DNA from: Takakia lepidozioides | Lineage: Eukaryota > Streptophyta > Takakiopsida > Takakiales > Takakiaceae | NCBI GenBank assembly: GCA_030704615.1 | Contig: CM060734.1 | Location: forward strand, 43,726,042 to 43,790,041 | Length of the DNA: 64,000 bases | Direction: 5' to 3' | In this document: positions 36,229 through 47,199 of the stretch, piece after piece | How positions within the stretch are numbered: the stretch's first letter is position 1 | Layout: each line of letters begins with the position of its first letter | The notes under the pieces: model-generated | Database searches by the model: none | Told to the model about the DNA's origin: nothing | Seen by the model: only the letters and a program-made list of their open reading frames with translations | Made by a program: the position numbers and the translations under genes

Positions 36229-38949
36229 ATATTTGAGCAGGTCATTCACAGAGGAGATCCTGAAAGCTTTGAGGGGAGAGGATGTCGCTTGGGCGGAGTT
36301 AATGTACAATGGACTGGTGGACGAGATGAAGAGGTTACAGGGCACTGCTGCTAAGTCTCCGATCATTGTATCTGGTCCAGTCATTGCCCAAATCATTCTT
36401 GATTCTTGCATACTTGATACTCAGGAACGTAAGGAGTTGAGAGTGTTTGAGGCAGTAACCACTGCAATTGAAGAGCAGGACTCTTCACATAGTGAGGGTG
36501 GACTGGCAGGGCAACACCAGTCTAAGAGACAGAAGCGGGGTATGACTGTAGTGGCGGATCCACTGGCTTCACGGAAACCGCAAGATAATATTTCCCAAGC
36601 TCTTGTGCAGGATGGGGCACAGCAACACAGAGAGCTATTATTATTGGAAGCACGGCCTTCGGAGAGGGAAGAGGAAGTCACTTCGATACCACAGCCACCA
36701 CAACCAGTTGACTCAGTTGTTTAAGAGGTTCCACAGTTAGAATATGCTGTGACACAACCCCAAATTGCTCTGGACGGTGAAAGGTTGGACATTCCCACTA
36801 CAGAGCAGGTCGTGGCCGAAATTGAGAAGGGTGACCTTCTCTATGAAAACTCTGGCTTGGTCAGGGAATCAGTGGTTCCAGAGGTGCAGCGCTTGTCCAG
36901 GGAAAACCCTGCTGTACATGTAATACCCACACCTGTGACGGAGGTACCAGGGGTAGAATATAAGGACACTGCAACACCTGTGGAGGATGAGATGGTTCAG
37001 AAAGAGAATCTGGTGGGGCAATGGCCTGAATGGTTGGTGAGGCATCACACTGTGGAGGATCAGGGAGAACAACAGCAAGTTCACCATGATGACCCTCAGC
37101 AGGTCATGCTTATAAGTTCCATAAGCAGGACACTTAATTTGTTGGGCTACGTGAAATCCCATGTTTCATCTACCCAATTGGCAGCTTTGATGGAGGAACT
37201 CAGGAAGAAGTTTGAGGCTCGAATTGCCACTGAGTGTGCTAACAAAGTAGATGAGGAGGTCAATCTAAAGTTACAGCAAGAGTTAGAGGACACAAAGGCT
37301 GCTTTGCAGTTGGCCAAGGGACATTTGATTGAAGCAGGCCTCGAGCAGGACCAGTTGCATGAAGCACATAAGCAACAGTTATACCAAATGCAGATGAAGC
37401 ATGAGGGCAAGTTGCAAGAAGTGAATGTACTACATACAGAGTTGGAGGCAGTACATGAGAAGATGACCATACAATATGCTACACTCACAACTACTCTTGA
37501 GCAAACTGCATTAGAAGTTAACAGACAAGAGGAGAGATGTATGAGGGCAGAAGCTGAGATAATAGAGCAAACGAAACTCATTGTTGATATGAAGAATACA
37601 ATTTGTTGCAATGAGAATACTTTCAAACAATACAGACAGGTTGAGGCTGACCAGGAGAGGTACATACTGGAGTTGCAACAGACAGTCATGGTCAATAGAA
37701 ATGAACTTTCTGTGGCTAACAAGACTTGGAAGGAAGCCAATAATCTGGCTGCTGCCTATGCGGGTCTGGTTGAACCTCATGCGAAGAGCATGGAGGCTTT
37801 ACAGCAGCAGTTAGATGTGTACAGACTCACGGAGGAGCAGACTCTTAGGGGTGCCACACACGACTTGGTGAATAACCACCTTGCAGGTCTGGTTAGCACA
37901 AGGGCCGGTAGAAGGCAAAGCACCACGAAAGCTCATCCAGGGCGAGATGAATGAGCTCAGATTGCAGGTGCAAAACATTCCCACAACTACTATAGACAAT
38001 GTCTATAGTAGAATAGCGGAGCTACAGGAGGATGTGAAAGGTCTGCAGACTCAAGTAGATGACCTGAGTTCAAATATTGACAAGAGAGTCTTTGTTCCTG
38101 AGGAGCAGCTCATGGCTACTTATTTACATGCCAGGACTCTAATTTTTCAATCGTCTTCGCAGGGGGTGCAGGAGATGCTGGTACAGGAGATGCCAGTGGT
38201 AGAAAGACCAGTGGTACCAATACCACAGCAGGCGGCTGTGCAGGTAGCTGACCCTGTTGTTACTACAGCCACACCACAGCCTGAGGTATGGGGGGATGCT
38301 ACTTTTAACCCACCTAAGACTCCTGCTGCATGGGAGTACAGTCGGGCTATGATTATGCCCTTCAACCACATTCCCATTGTGCTGGATTTGGCTTGGAAGG
38401 AATTTAGTCCTCCGCAGTCGTTGGCACATTACTACCAGATCATACGCATTTGGTTGTCGGTGGCAACTCGGACTAAGGTTCTTCCGAACAATCGACCCAT
38501 TGAGGATCATCATTTTGTCAGGTACTGGACTGAGGCAGATACCATGCTGAAGGAATTAATTGCCTTCCAGGTTGTACATGGGTACATCTATACCAAGACC
38601 AAGGAGGTATCTAGTATTGTCATGGGTTGTGGATTATACTATGCTGCTTGTTTTCTGGCACGCTATCACATTGAGCAGCAGAAGATGCAATCTCGATTTC
38701 TGAGTTATTCCAGTGGGGATCATTGGGTCTTACCTTCAGTGCCACCTCATATGTACCTATATGATGCAAAAGTTATGATGTAGAAGGATTCCCAACTTCG
38801 TTCATGGTTTCATTCGGCTTGGAACAATTTGACAACACAGAAATTCGGCCCTGAGGATATTTTCTTTAAGGGACATGAAGCCTGGACATACTTACACTGT
38901 TCCAAAGTCATTGGCACACCTCTCACTTATACGGATAAGGAGTTCAGGG
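36229..38949 (+). pseudogene. Coiled-coil retroelement ORF, copy 1 (5' truncated, interrupted)
   Basis: Homology to copy 2 (61,715-64,000) starts abruptly at about 36,229 (ATTTGAGCAG), so roughly the first 135 codons are missing. The frame 36,233-36,724 ends in TAA, and 36,749-37,954 continues the same protein with long heptad-rich stretches (LMEELRKKFEARIATECANK and onward). After a frame shift it continues at 37,881-38,783 to TAG. The same frame goes on sensibly (KDSQLRSWFHSAWNN ... YTDKEFR) until cut at 38,950 by a 352-bp direct repeat. The C-terminal part has FVRYWTEADTMLKELIAFQV. Two copies in one window and proximity to an integrase tail suggest a gag-like or accessory ORF of a retroelement. 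I do not recognise the family. Confidence 0.65.
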
Positions 38950-39301
38950 TGTCAAGTTAAATAAGCACAGTGTGAAAACAGCTAGAATAAAACTAGTTAT
39001 TTGTATTTAACACTTGGATTTAGGTCAAGTGTTAAATCAGGTGTCAAGTTTAGTTTGACACCTGGTCCGTCTTATCTTCACGAGAGCGGCAGTCGTGCAG
39101 CTCATCTCTCTCGAGTTGAGCCTGCGCGACCGAGCTCCTGCGTGCGTTCAGATCTGAGTGTACTCATGATGGGAGTGTAGGTTGTTGTGGGGTGGAGTCC
39201 CCATAGCTTGGGGTGCCCCTGGCTCGACTACTATTTCAAAGAGTGATGATGGTTTTGGTTTTCAGGTTTTGTGTCAACAGTGTTTTCTAGTTTTCTTATC
39301 A
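38950..39301 (+). repeat. Left ~350-bp direct repeat (candidate 5' LTR)
   Basis: Begins TGTCAAGTTAAATAAGC and ends TTTTCTTATCA. Nearly identical to 50,537-50,886, differing by single-base indels (TTTAAC/TTAAC) and a few substitutions. Confidence 0.85.
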
Positions 39302-40059
39302 CTCGAGAGAGATCACCTGTATCTAGTTTTCTAGTGCTAAGCTAGATGTGACGTTTTTGTTTTTAAGCACTATTATAATATAGCTTGGTCGCGAGCGCCG
39401 GTAGTTAGACTGGCTATGTGTGCCTAGTGGAGCATAACAGAAAGGCAGGAACCACTCGAAGTGTCGCTACAGCAGTTCTAACCTCATGGGAATGTAGCGG
39501 GTCCAAGCTTTTTACAACAAGCAAGTGGGCTGGACCTGCTGTTTGGGTCTAAGAAGACTGGGTCGGCGGATAGGCCTCTATGGTTCCCAGGTGCAAAGGC
39601 CCCGTCTTGGGCTGGATGGATCTTTGGTCGGTGACGGTTACGCTATGGTGAAGTGGCGGATATGTGTAGGAACGTCACATGCAAACGAGTGCTTTGAGCG
39701 ATTTAATCAAAAGATGATGTCTGAGGACATGTGGCACAGGTGTTCTCATCAACTGTGCAGATTGAGCATCTGACAGTTGTGTTTGGCAGGAGTTCTGATC
39801 AGGGGTGAGCATTTGAAGGCAGGTTTGGAAAGGTTATTGATCTGGAACTCATTGAGCCAGTGAGTTCCGCTTAAAGCCATTTTGCTGGAGGAGATTGCTG
39901 ATTATTGATGTTCCTGGAGCTTCAGGTGTAGGCCCTGCAATCGCTGGCTAACAAGATTGATTTACAAGCAGAATCTGACGGGCAATCTGCCGAGAGCCTC
40001 ATCTGCTTCTCGGAGGGGTTTCCGTAAAGGCCCGGAGAATTTAATCATACAATGGCAAC
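39302..40059. other. Leader-like region after the left repeat
   Basis: No recognised coding sequence and no convincing tRNA-complementary primer site directly after the repeat. Confidence 0.35.
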
Positions 40060-40280
40060 CTAGGTGAGGTACCGAATCAACTCTGAAGCAGTGGCTATGG
40101 CGCCACCAGTGATTGCCGTGCGAATCATCTTGTCGTGATTAAAAGTGATCACGCTTTGTCACCCTTTCGTTCTTCAACATTGAGAAGGCCTCTAGCAATG
40201 TTCCATGAGCAGCTTCCACCCCTCCAATCTTGATGAAGCCGTCCAAAGTGTAGTTCAGAAAGGATGGCCCAAGTCCACCA
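40060..40280 (-). pseudogene. OEP16-like (plastid outer envelope channel) cDNA fragment
   Basis: Minus strand: VDLGHPF, a 1-nt shift, LNYTLDGFIKIGGVEAAHG, then after another 1-nt shift near 40,130 AITGGAIATASELIRYLT and TAG. These are the N-terminal and C-terminal conserved blocks of OEP16 (Tim17/22-related channel). The middle of the protein is missing and no introns are present. It lies directly beside RPL18a and PsaG fragments in the same orientation. Confidence 0.7.
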
Positions 40281-40425
40281 GCACATCTATAGTGGGAGAG
40301 TCAACTCTCGCTGATAGCCTCGAGTGCGGCATTTCGCTCTGCTTTCCTCACACCCAAGTTCTTTCCTGCATCGGCAACAAATCTCTGCTGTCGCTGACGG
40401 ATGGAGAGAGACACGGAGAGACGGA
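40281..40425 (-). other. Unidentified coding-like segment between OEP16 and RPL18a fragments
   Basis: One minus-strand frame reads [20 protein letters not shown] then LEAISES and a stop. It could be a piece of a fourth captured transcript. I could not name it. Confidence 0.3.
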
Positions 40426-40602
40426 GATCTCATTGATGGCAAGAATCTGCCCGTGTGACCTCTTCACCTTCTTCAACTTCCTGAGGAAGTACCAAAACTT
40501 GGACTTTGCCCGCACTTCGTTGGTCGCCCACAACGTCATGCGGTACGCCTTCGGCTGCTCATCGGTTGGGGTAGGCAGTGCTCGCTCCACCACCTGGTGA
40601 AA
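40426..40602 (-). pseudogene. 60S ribosomal protein L18a (eL20) fragment
   Basis: Minus strand encodes [40 protein letters not shown] and [16 protein letters not shown], the N-terminal third of eukaryotic RPL18a. It stops matching abruptly after INEI and has no introns. It is part of a run of unrelated host cDNA-like fragments. Confidence 0.85.
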
Positions 40603-40691
40603 CCAAAAACTCATGGCTCCTGCCTGCTCTCTCTCTCGGATCAGCAGAAGCTAGAAGGAGCGCGAGACGGCCAATGCAGGCGCTGCCGAGT

Positions 40692-41290
40692 CTAAAAGGT
40701 AGGCTCATAACCATTGGTTGCAATGGCCAGGATGGCGAAACCAATGGCATGACCCAGAGCTCCCCAAGCAAGCACATCGACGAGGGTGAAACCAGCGGGG
40801 TCATTCGTCTTCAAAAAGCCAACGACCTCCTGTGCCCGGCTATCACCGGCCTCGAAGTGAGTAACGCCATTTGTACAGGGAGTCCTTGCCTTGCAACATT
40901 GTCTCTCTGGAAGGGGAGGAACACAAATCGTCCCAGAAACAGAAGAGCTCCGGTGCTCAAGGAGATCACAACCGCGGCTCACATGCGAAATTGACCTGCT
41001 CTTGAGATCGCCCAAAGAAGTGTAGCGAAGGGATAGCTGGCAGTTTCAGGGCGCGCAGCACTGATGGCACTCAAAGTGTGCTCTTGCTAGCATTTGGAAC
41101 GCTCTTTATGCCCACATCTACAACCAGCTTCAGCTCCCAGTCCACCCACATTTCTGCACCCTCCTCGCCATTTTCGGCCATCTGAGGAGCCTTGTTGCGC
41201 CCAGTCCTAAAGGTAGTGTTGCCTCGTCCACCCTAACCTCCCGACAGCAGCAGCTCCTGCTTCCATGGAGTTCCAGCAAAACATCGCCAT
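40692..41290 (-). pseudogene. Photosystem I subunit V (PsaG) processed fragment
   Basis: The conserved part, 40,975-40,692 on minus, reads [35 protein letters not shown], then after a lost A near 40,870 [40 protein letters not shown] and TNGYEPTF with TAG. This is the body of PsaG, which stabilises PSI antenna. Upstream to an ATG at 41,290 there may be a degraded transit-peptide region with stops. No introns. The 1-nt indels mark it as a pseudogene. Confidence 0.85.
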
Positions 41291-41353
41291 TCCTTCCGTC
41301 TTCCAAACGCCGTGGCCTCTGTGTTGACATTGGCTTCACCTGCTTTAACCTTG

Positions 41354-41495
41354 AAAAAAAAAAAAAAAAAACTATTATGAAGGTTTGAAGAAGGAGTCCA
41401 AGGAATTCTTAGGGAACCTGCAGTGAATCCCAACAGACGTGGGAACAGTATTTAATGGTGAGAACGTTTTTGAAAAAAAAAAAAAAAAAAAAAAA
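41354..41495 (+). repeat. Two poly(A) tracts (18 and 23 A)
   Basis: A-runs at 41,354-41,371 and 41,473-41,495 on plus, just beyond the 5' side of the minus-strand PsaG fragment. They could be tails of plus-strand retrocopies or junctions made during cDNA joining. Their orientation is opposite to what a tail of the PsaG fragment would need. Confidence 0.6.
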
Positions 41496-41645
41496 CCTTT
41501 TGATCTAATTTAAAGGATTCAGAGCCTGGTTGGTCATATCTTTGTCAAATGAGCTCCGTTTGACTCAATTTTGAGGGGATAGCTGCAGAAAGGGGAAATC
41601 TACCTATCTAGACTGGTTTTTGTTTTGGGACTCTGCTAAAAATCT

Positions 41646-42510
41646 ATGGAATTTTTAGAGTGTGAGTGTGCCATGAAAGATCCACAATCCTGTTCTAGAA
41701 CCTGTGCTGGTCTATATGAGAGACAAATTGGTGGATGTACTCCTTGCATGGCTGGGGGAAATGAGGACGTAATTGAAGGGCAGGTCTCTTCTCTTAGTCT
41801 GTGCACACAAGGGGACAGGATTTATGTTTCCCAAGGAACTCAGACTGATTTGAGTGGAGAACAGTTGGACGAGTTGATTGCATACTGGGAGTCAGGCATT
41901 AGCAGTAGACAACAGACTGCTGTAGTTGGCATTGAGGGCCTCAATATCGCCTTGGACAGTCAGAACTCTGTTGGAGCCAGCAGTTCTGCAGCTGTAGGTG
42001 AAATACCAAAGTGGGTGAAAGCTAGGCTTGGAAACACAGCCAAAGACAGCCCCGGGGACCAAGGTGTTTAGCCACAAGGCCGTGGTGTACTGGAGCAGAG
42101 GAGCAGGAGCTACACAAGTTTGTGCAATCAGACATGGTTGCAGCCGGATACGCTCTGCACAGGCAACCACGAGCGGGGGTTCATCAGCAATGACATGTTT
42201 GTTGTGCGTGAAGGAGATGCAGTCATTCGCAATGAGGACACCCCCGCAACCGTCTCAAAGCTTTCGAGTTGAGAGACTATCAGACCCTACCTTTGTTCTT
42301 TAGTGTTCAGTGAGCGGGAGATAGGGAGTATTGCTTTGTCTCTACCTGGCAGAAAGAGGAGGAGGGTTGGTTAGAGCGAGCTACTGTAGCTTGGGACAAG
42401 GTTAGTGGCAGGTTTCTGGACATAGATATACCTCCTACACCTTACCATCACGCAGAGCGAGGCACTTTGAGAAGTCTGGAAGTTGATAGCATAGATCAGG
42501 ATTAGATCTT
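41646..42510 (+). pseudogene. Unknown ORF upstream of gag
   Basis: Open from 41,646 to 42,071 (MEFLECECAMKDPQSCSRTC, then GTQTDLSGEQLDELIAYWES). Coding-like text continues in other frames (FVQSDMVAAGYALHRQPRAG; MFVVREGDAVIRNEDTPATV; GRFLDIDIPPTPYHHAERGT) to about 42,507, with several frame breaks. No domain recognised. Its place before gag suggests an extra retroelement ORF. Confidence 0.45.
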
Positions 42511-43013
42511 GCTTGGGCGGGCTTCTATTCTTCCCCTCCATCTCTGTACTATTTTCATTACCTTGTACTTGTAGTTGCCAAAGCCTCTCTTGGTGGAGGC
42601 CAGTCAGTCCGGGGTTTTGGGCTGGGATATTCTGCAGGATCAGCATTGCAGCTGGATTTGGGTGGGGGGGTGTTGATGTTTTGATTTCTTGTGTTTGGAT
42701 CCCCCCCAACACCTGCATGCTTGACTGTGCGCCATGTTGGTTTTGTGTGGGCGCTTGCTTTCATAGGGATTAGGCCGGATTTGATCACCGGTCAATCCTA
42801 GAGTATGCTGTCGGTGGTGAGGCTGGAGTGATGACCAGCAAGACCACCAGTGTTTCTTCTATGGTGAGGCTGGGTTGATGACCAGCCAACCATAGGAGTT
42901 CTTGCGGTGGATGCAGGTGCAGGTGCCCTGAGCCATTGGGATATGACCCTTAAACTGCAACAGGTGCCCACCCGTGTCACTATTAGATTAGTACTAGAGC
43001 CTTATAGTGTCAC
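42511..43013 (+). other. gag leader with hairpins, no gene
   Basis: Non-coding stretch between the unknown ORF and gag. Apart from the paired hairpins at 42,813-42,895, nothing was recognised. Confidence 0.4.
42813..42895 (+). promoter_or_regulatory. Two tandem related stem-loops in the gag leader
   Basis: Hairpin 1 (42,813-42,848) pairs GGTGGT with ACCACC and GCTGG with CCAGC. Hairpin 2 (42,859-42,895) pairs CTATGGT with ACCATAG and GGCTGG with CCAGCC. Both have GAGGCTGG before the loop and TGATGACCAGC after it. Their position about 120-200 nt before gag would suit an RNA packaging or dimerisation signal; that role is inference. Confidence 0.5.
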
Positions 43014-44460
43014 GTGGAGGAGGTGCACATTGTGAGTGTCATTACGGAGTTACCCAAGGGTTTTGAGGGGAGTACGGCTACAGGCAGTAACAGTGAGAGT
43101 GGGTTCACAAGACGAGGTATTCGGTTCAGACCACCTTCACCGCCACCCTCAATTACTGTAGAGTCAGACACAGACTCGGAGGCTTCATCAACAGGTGTGC
43201 ACTTTCATTCGCCATTGTTGTGGGACGACATGGAGGAGATGTATGGAGCTACCAAGGGGCCTCGTAGGTACTCTGGAGCTGTGGGCACAATCGAGTTGGA
43301 TGACTTTATCCAGGAGTTCGACAGCTGGTGTGATTTGCAGCAGATGCGCAATCCACAGCTATTCACCCCATTCATGGCGTGGAAGGGACTGTTCCAGCAT
43401 TTGGAAGGCCCGCCTATGGACGATTACCACGAGTTCAGGCGAGGACATGAAGCAGATTGAGGAGTGGAGGATGTATTGGTCACCTGACTACGTCTCCATT
43501 ACTCGAGGCACGACGCGACCAGTAGCTGCATCAGTACCAATAGCTCCCACTGCCAGCACTAGTAGTGGAGCAAGTAGTGCTGGTACTTCTGCAGGTGGTA
43601 CCAGTTCAAAAGGTGCTACTACTCCTCCTGCCACGACTACAACACATGTGCCTAGATTCAACCCGGTGGTGGAGTTCTTCCAGGAGTTGCGGAGGAACTA
43701 CCAAGGTGTACGGACAGAGAAGCTGCGAAGTTTGCAAGACTTCCAGCGCAAACCCAGTGAGAGCCTGCGAGAGGCGTACACTCGTATGAGGCGCTTGATA
43801 AGTGTGACCCAAGGGGTTACTGAAGCTCAGGCAATCCAGTTTTGGTATGGAATTCTGGACAAGGAGCTCAAGAGAAGGGTGCGAGATGCAACCCTGTTAC
43901 AAGCAGCCCAACCCACATTAGCAGATGTGTTTGCTGCTGGCTGAGCGGATTGAGCTCAACATGGTGGAGGAGCGAGTTGTTACCATTGGATTTGGCAAGG
44001 ACATGCCTGCACGAGGCGCAGCTGTCAGCCCACAGGCACAAGGACTGCCCACAGCGTGGTCAGGGGGGCAAGGTTTCCCAACCCAAGTTCCATGGAGCTT
44101 ACAGGGGACCTCAGGTGCAGAGGCCCGTGGCATCTTTTGCAGGCCAACAGCAACCAGGGGTGATATGTTGGACATGTGGAGGACCCCATGTCAAGAGAGA
44201 TTGCCCAGAGAGTGGCAGAAGGCCGGCACAAGCACAGCCTGCACAGTTGCAGTGTGGGCATTGTGGCAAGTATGGGCATGGAGATGCCCAGTGTTATGAC
44301 TTGCATCCTGAGTTGCGCCCAGGCCAGTTCCAAGGGAACAATGGTGGCCCGGGGGCGAGGTGGACCAGCCCAGAGAGGACGAGGTGGTCGGGCACGAGGT
44401 GCAGGCCAAGGGCAAGCTCAACATGGCCAAGGACGCGGAGGTCAGGGTGTTGACCAAGGC
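43014..44460 (+). pseudogene. gag: gag with two CCHC zinc knuckles
   Basis: The capsid-like region has IELDDFIQEFDSWCDLQ and, after a frame shift near 43,440, VVEFFQELRRNYQGVR, LRSLQDFQRKPSESLREAYT, RMRRLISVTQGVTEAQAI, typical of Ty3/gypsy Gag (retrotrans_gag). Two nucleic-acid-binding knuckles follow: CWTCGGPHVKRDC (44,166-44,204; C-x2-C-x3-H-x4-C, one residue short) and CGHCGKYGHGDAQC (44,252-44,294; C-x2-C-x4-H-x4-C). The tail is rich in Gly, Arg and Gln. At least two frame shifts separate the parts, so this copy cannot make one protein. Confidence 0.85.
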
Positions 44461-44862
44461 ATGGCCAACCGGCTTCAGCAGCTAGAGCAGAGGCTCGCTG
44501 CCATGGCTATAGCTCAGGCGGTACCGGCTCCCAGGCGGATGGTCCACCTCCTGCTCCTGAGGGAGGAGATATGGGAGGCATGGGATTATGTGCGGAGCAG
44601 CACTACCACTAGAGCAGGTGGAGTCTGCTGCAGCCGTGACTCGAGGAGCAGCACGAGTTCCTGAGCCACGAGGTGCAGAGGTGGAATTGGATCCACAGCG
44701 GGGAGGCAAGCCGTCAGGCGAGGCTTCCTCAGTCATTCACATTGGCGGAGACTGTAACGCCATCCATGGCACCTAGTTCTCGCCCGACTGTTACCGAGGC
44801 GGAGGTTACTATGCCATTGGGGAGAGCTACACGTGCAGCATTGACTCCTGCTGCCAAGGCTA

Positions 44863-45920
44863 GTGCGGCCGGTGTGTTATTGGGGGCAGCCACCTCTGTG
44901 TGTCAGCCCCACTGTTCTCGGCAACATGATTGCGACGCCGGGGGTAAGACCAGCTGCAGTGTTCAGACTAGCAGCAACACTCTGTGAGAGTGGGGAGGTC
45001 ACTTCATCTTCTGCGGAGTTAGTGGAAGGTGTAGTGGCAGAGGGATCCTCGGATTTGAGGGTCAAGACTGCTGCGCCCTGGCAAAGCTGCCAGGTGACGG
45101 AGCTGCCAGCTAGGCCAGCCTTTGAGCGCGCCATGGTGACACCTGGAGTTGTCTTGTTAGACAACCAGGGAGGCATTTTCACTTTGAGTGGACCGGCAGG
45201 CAAGAAGTACCGGCCACTGCGGGTCTTGTTGGACTCGGGAGCTCAGCCACTGATGTTGGGCAGAGCTGCTATTGCAGGTTTGGGCCTCATGGAGGCGGAT
45301 ATGGAGCCTTCCTTTCCAGATACAGACATCTCTGGGAGGATCAGAGCAGGCTCGGGCATGACACGGCATCAGTTGGCCATTAGACTGCAGCCGGATCATC
45401 CTAGATGGCTCAGTGATGCGAGCCAAGGCCATTGTGACAGACGCGGTCTCTTACGATGTCCTCGTTGGTGGGGCAGTGTTTATACCCCATGGGCTTCACC
45501 CTGGACTTTTGGGAGGAGTCAGCATCCTACAGGCCTGGATGGCAGTCAGGGATGGTCGCCGTGCACAGCTCCCTGTGACATTCATTGGGGGTATTGCGGC
45601 TGCCCAGCGGGGCAAGATGCCAACACTAGCCGCCTTTACAGCTGCAGTTAGTTGGCCTGGAGAGTTGCTGGAAGGCAATGCCCATGCAGAGGATGTGCCA
45701 CCTCCAGCAGAGCAGGATGACATGCATGGTATGGCGGAGTTGCCTGCCATGGTTGCTCACACTCCATTGTGGGGTACGAGCAAGGATTTGCAGCAGGTTG
45801 CTGATCGACGGGTGCAACAAGCCTGGGTAGAGGCTTTTGTACCGTCAGGAGAGGAGGAGAGTGCGGGTATTGCACCAGGACCACCTCAGTTGTCGCCATT
45901 GGACACCACACCTCTTGTGT
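44863..45920 (+). pseudogene. Retroviral-type aspartic protease and linker
   Basis: The frame from 44,863 contains KYRPLRVLLDSGAQPLMLGR; the catalytic D-S-G is at 45,231-45,239. The frame then breaks near 45,410 and resumes as VTDAVSYDVLVGGAVFIPHG and onward to about 45,920, a linker rich in Ala and Pro. It processes the polyprotein in the family. It lies between the Gag knuckles and the methyltransferase domain. Confidence 0.75.
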
Positions 45921-45929
45921 GGCAGCGGC

Positions 45930-46885
45930 CGGATGAAGGCATTTGCCTTCTGGACTTGTTTGGCGGGATCAGCACGGATTGGCTGTGTGCTACAGGCAGG
46001 TGTACGAGTTCGACGTTACCTGTATGTGGAGAGGGATGAGACATGCACGACGCGTCTCACTGCGCCATGTGCTCAGATGGTGTAGCAGCACCCTGAGTTG
46101 TTGCCGGTGTCTGCAGTTCGTGGATATCAGCAGGCCTTGCCAGCAGACATTGCGTTGCTGGGGGCGTAGGATTTGGAGCGGGTGGCTCCATTGATCTGGT
46201 AGTGGCAGGTTGGCCCGCCAAGGGCATTCATCAGCCGGGCATGGCAATGGATTGCGAGACTCGAGGACGGGTCTGTTTTGAGATGGTGCGGATTTTGCGC
46301 CACTTGCAGCCTTCATCAGGCTGTATCTCCGCATACATCTTGGAGAATGTGCCACTGATGGGTGATTCTCGGGCCAGGGTGATGGCCAGTGTGCATCAAG
46401 TCCGGTCGTGGCTTGGGTCAGCAGTGTTGCTGGATGCAGCTGCAGTGGATCACGGGCTCATCGTCCACGGCTTTGGTGGACTAACTTGATGCCACCCGCA
46501 CTGCTCAAGCGTGCATTGATGGGTTGCAGCGCCCAGCACACCTCACCGTGGATGGCATTTTGGACACAGGGAGGCAGTCTCACGTGTGAGACATAATGAC
46601 CGTTCGCCGTGGCAGTGGTCAACAGGATGGGTCACCCACGAGCAGCATTACCTACATTGCTCAGCTTCCCAGGCTCCCATGCTTTTCGGGATGGTGACTG
46701 GCCTCCTGTGGGATGCTCAGTTGCAGCAGTTAGTGGAGCCTATGCCGACGAGCGAGAGCGGGCTATGGGGGTTTTCCCACTGGGACCACGGCGGTGCCTT
46801 CTCTTTCTGAGGCATCACGTCGTCAGGTGTTGGGGCAAGCCATGGATCTCAATTGCTTGACCTGGATGTCAGCTTGGCTATGGCT
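45930..46885 (+). pseudogene. C5-cytosine DNA methyltransferase domain inside the retroelement pol region
   Basis: Motifs appear in canonical order. Motif I is ICLLDLFGGIST (45,941-45,976); then LQAGVRVRRYLYVERDETC in another frame (45,990-46,046; motif II acidic residue). Motif IV region is VVAGWPAKGIHQPG (from 46,199). Motif VI is ILENVP (about 46,337-46,354). The motif VIII-type RPRLWWTNL is at 46,462-46,488. Near the C-terminus come ADERERAMG (about 46,744-46,770) and RRQVLGQAMDLNCLTWM (about 46,821-46,870; motif X-like). Motif I binds AdoMet; motif IV normally holds the catalytic Cys in P-C, which here is Ala (GCC at 46,217-46,219). At least four frame breaks and two TAG stops are present, so the copy is inactive. 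The family assignment is strong because six ordered motifs agree. Confidence 0.85.
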
Positions 46886-47199
46886 GAGCACGGAGTGCGG
46901 AGTACACTTCCCTTGACGGTCTCTCTGCCTACCGAGACGGTACAGGCAGCGAGTGGGGGCGAGCCGGTGAGGACCACGGGTGTAAACATCCATGGCACAC
47001 GTGGGAGGTTGCTCGAGGTTCAGAGGGAGTTGGCAGCGAAGGCAGCTGTGATGGATCAGATTGGGGATCTTCTCGGGATGAGGAGGTCTCAATGATGAGA
47101 TGATGGGGCAGGATGAGGCCTTGTCATTGACTGAGCAGGAAGGGAGTACTGCTCAAGAGGTTGCAGCATAGCAACCACGGGACGCGTCCTCTACCTCTA

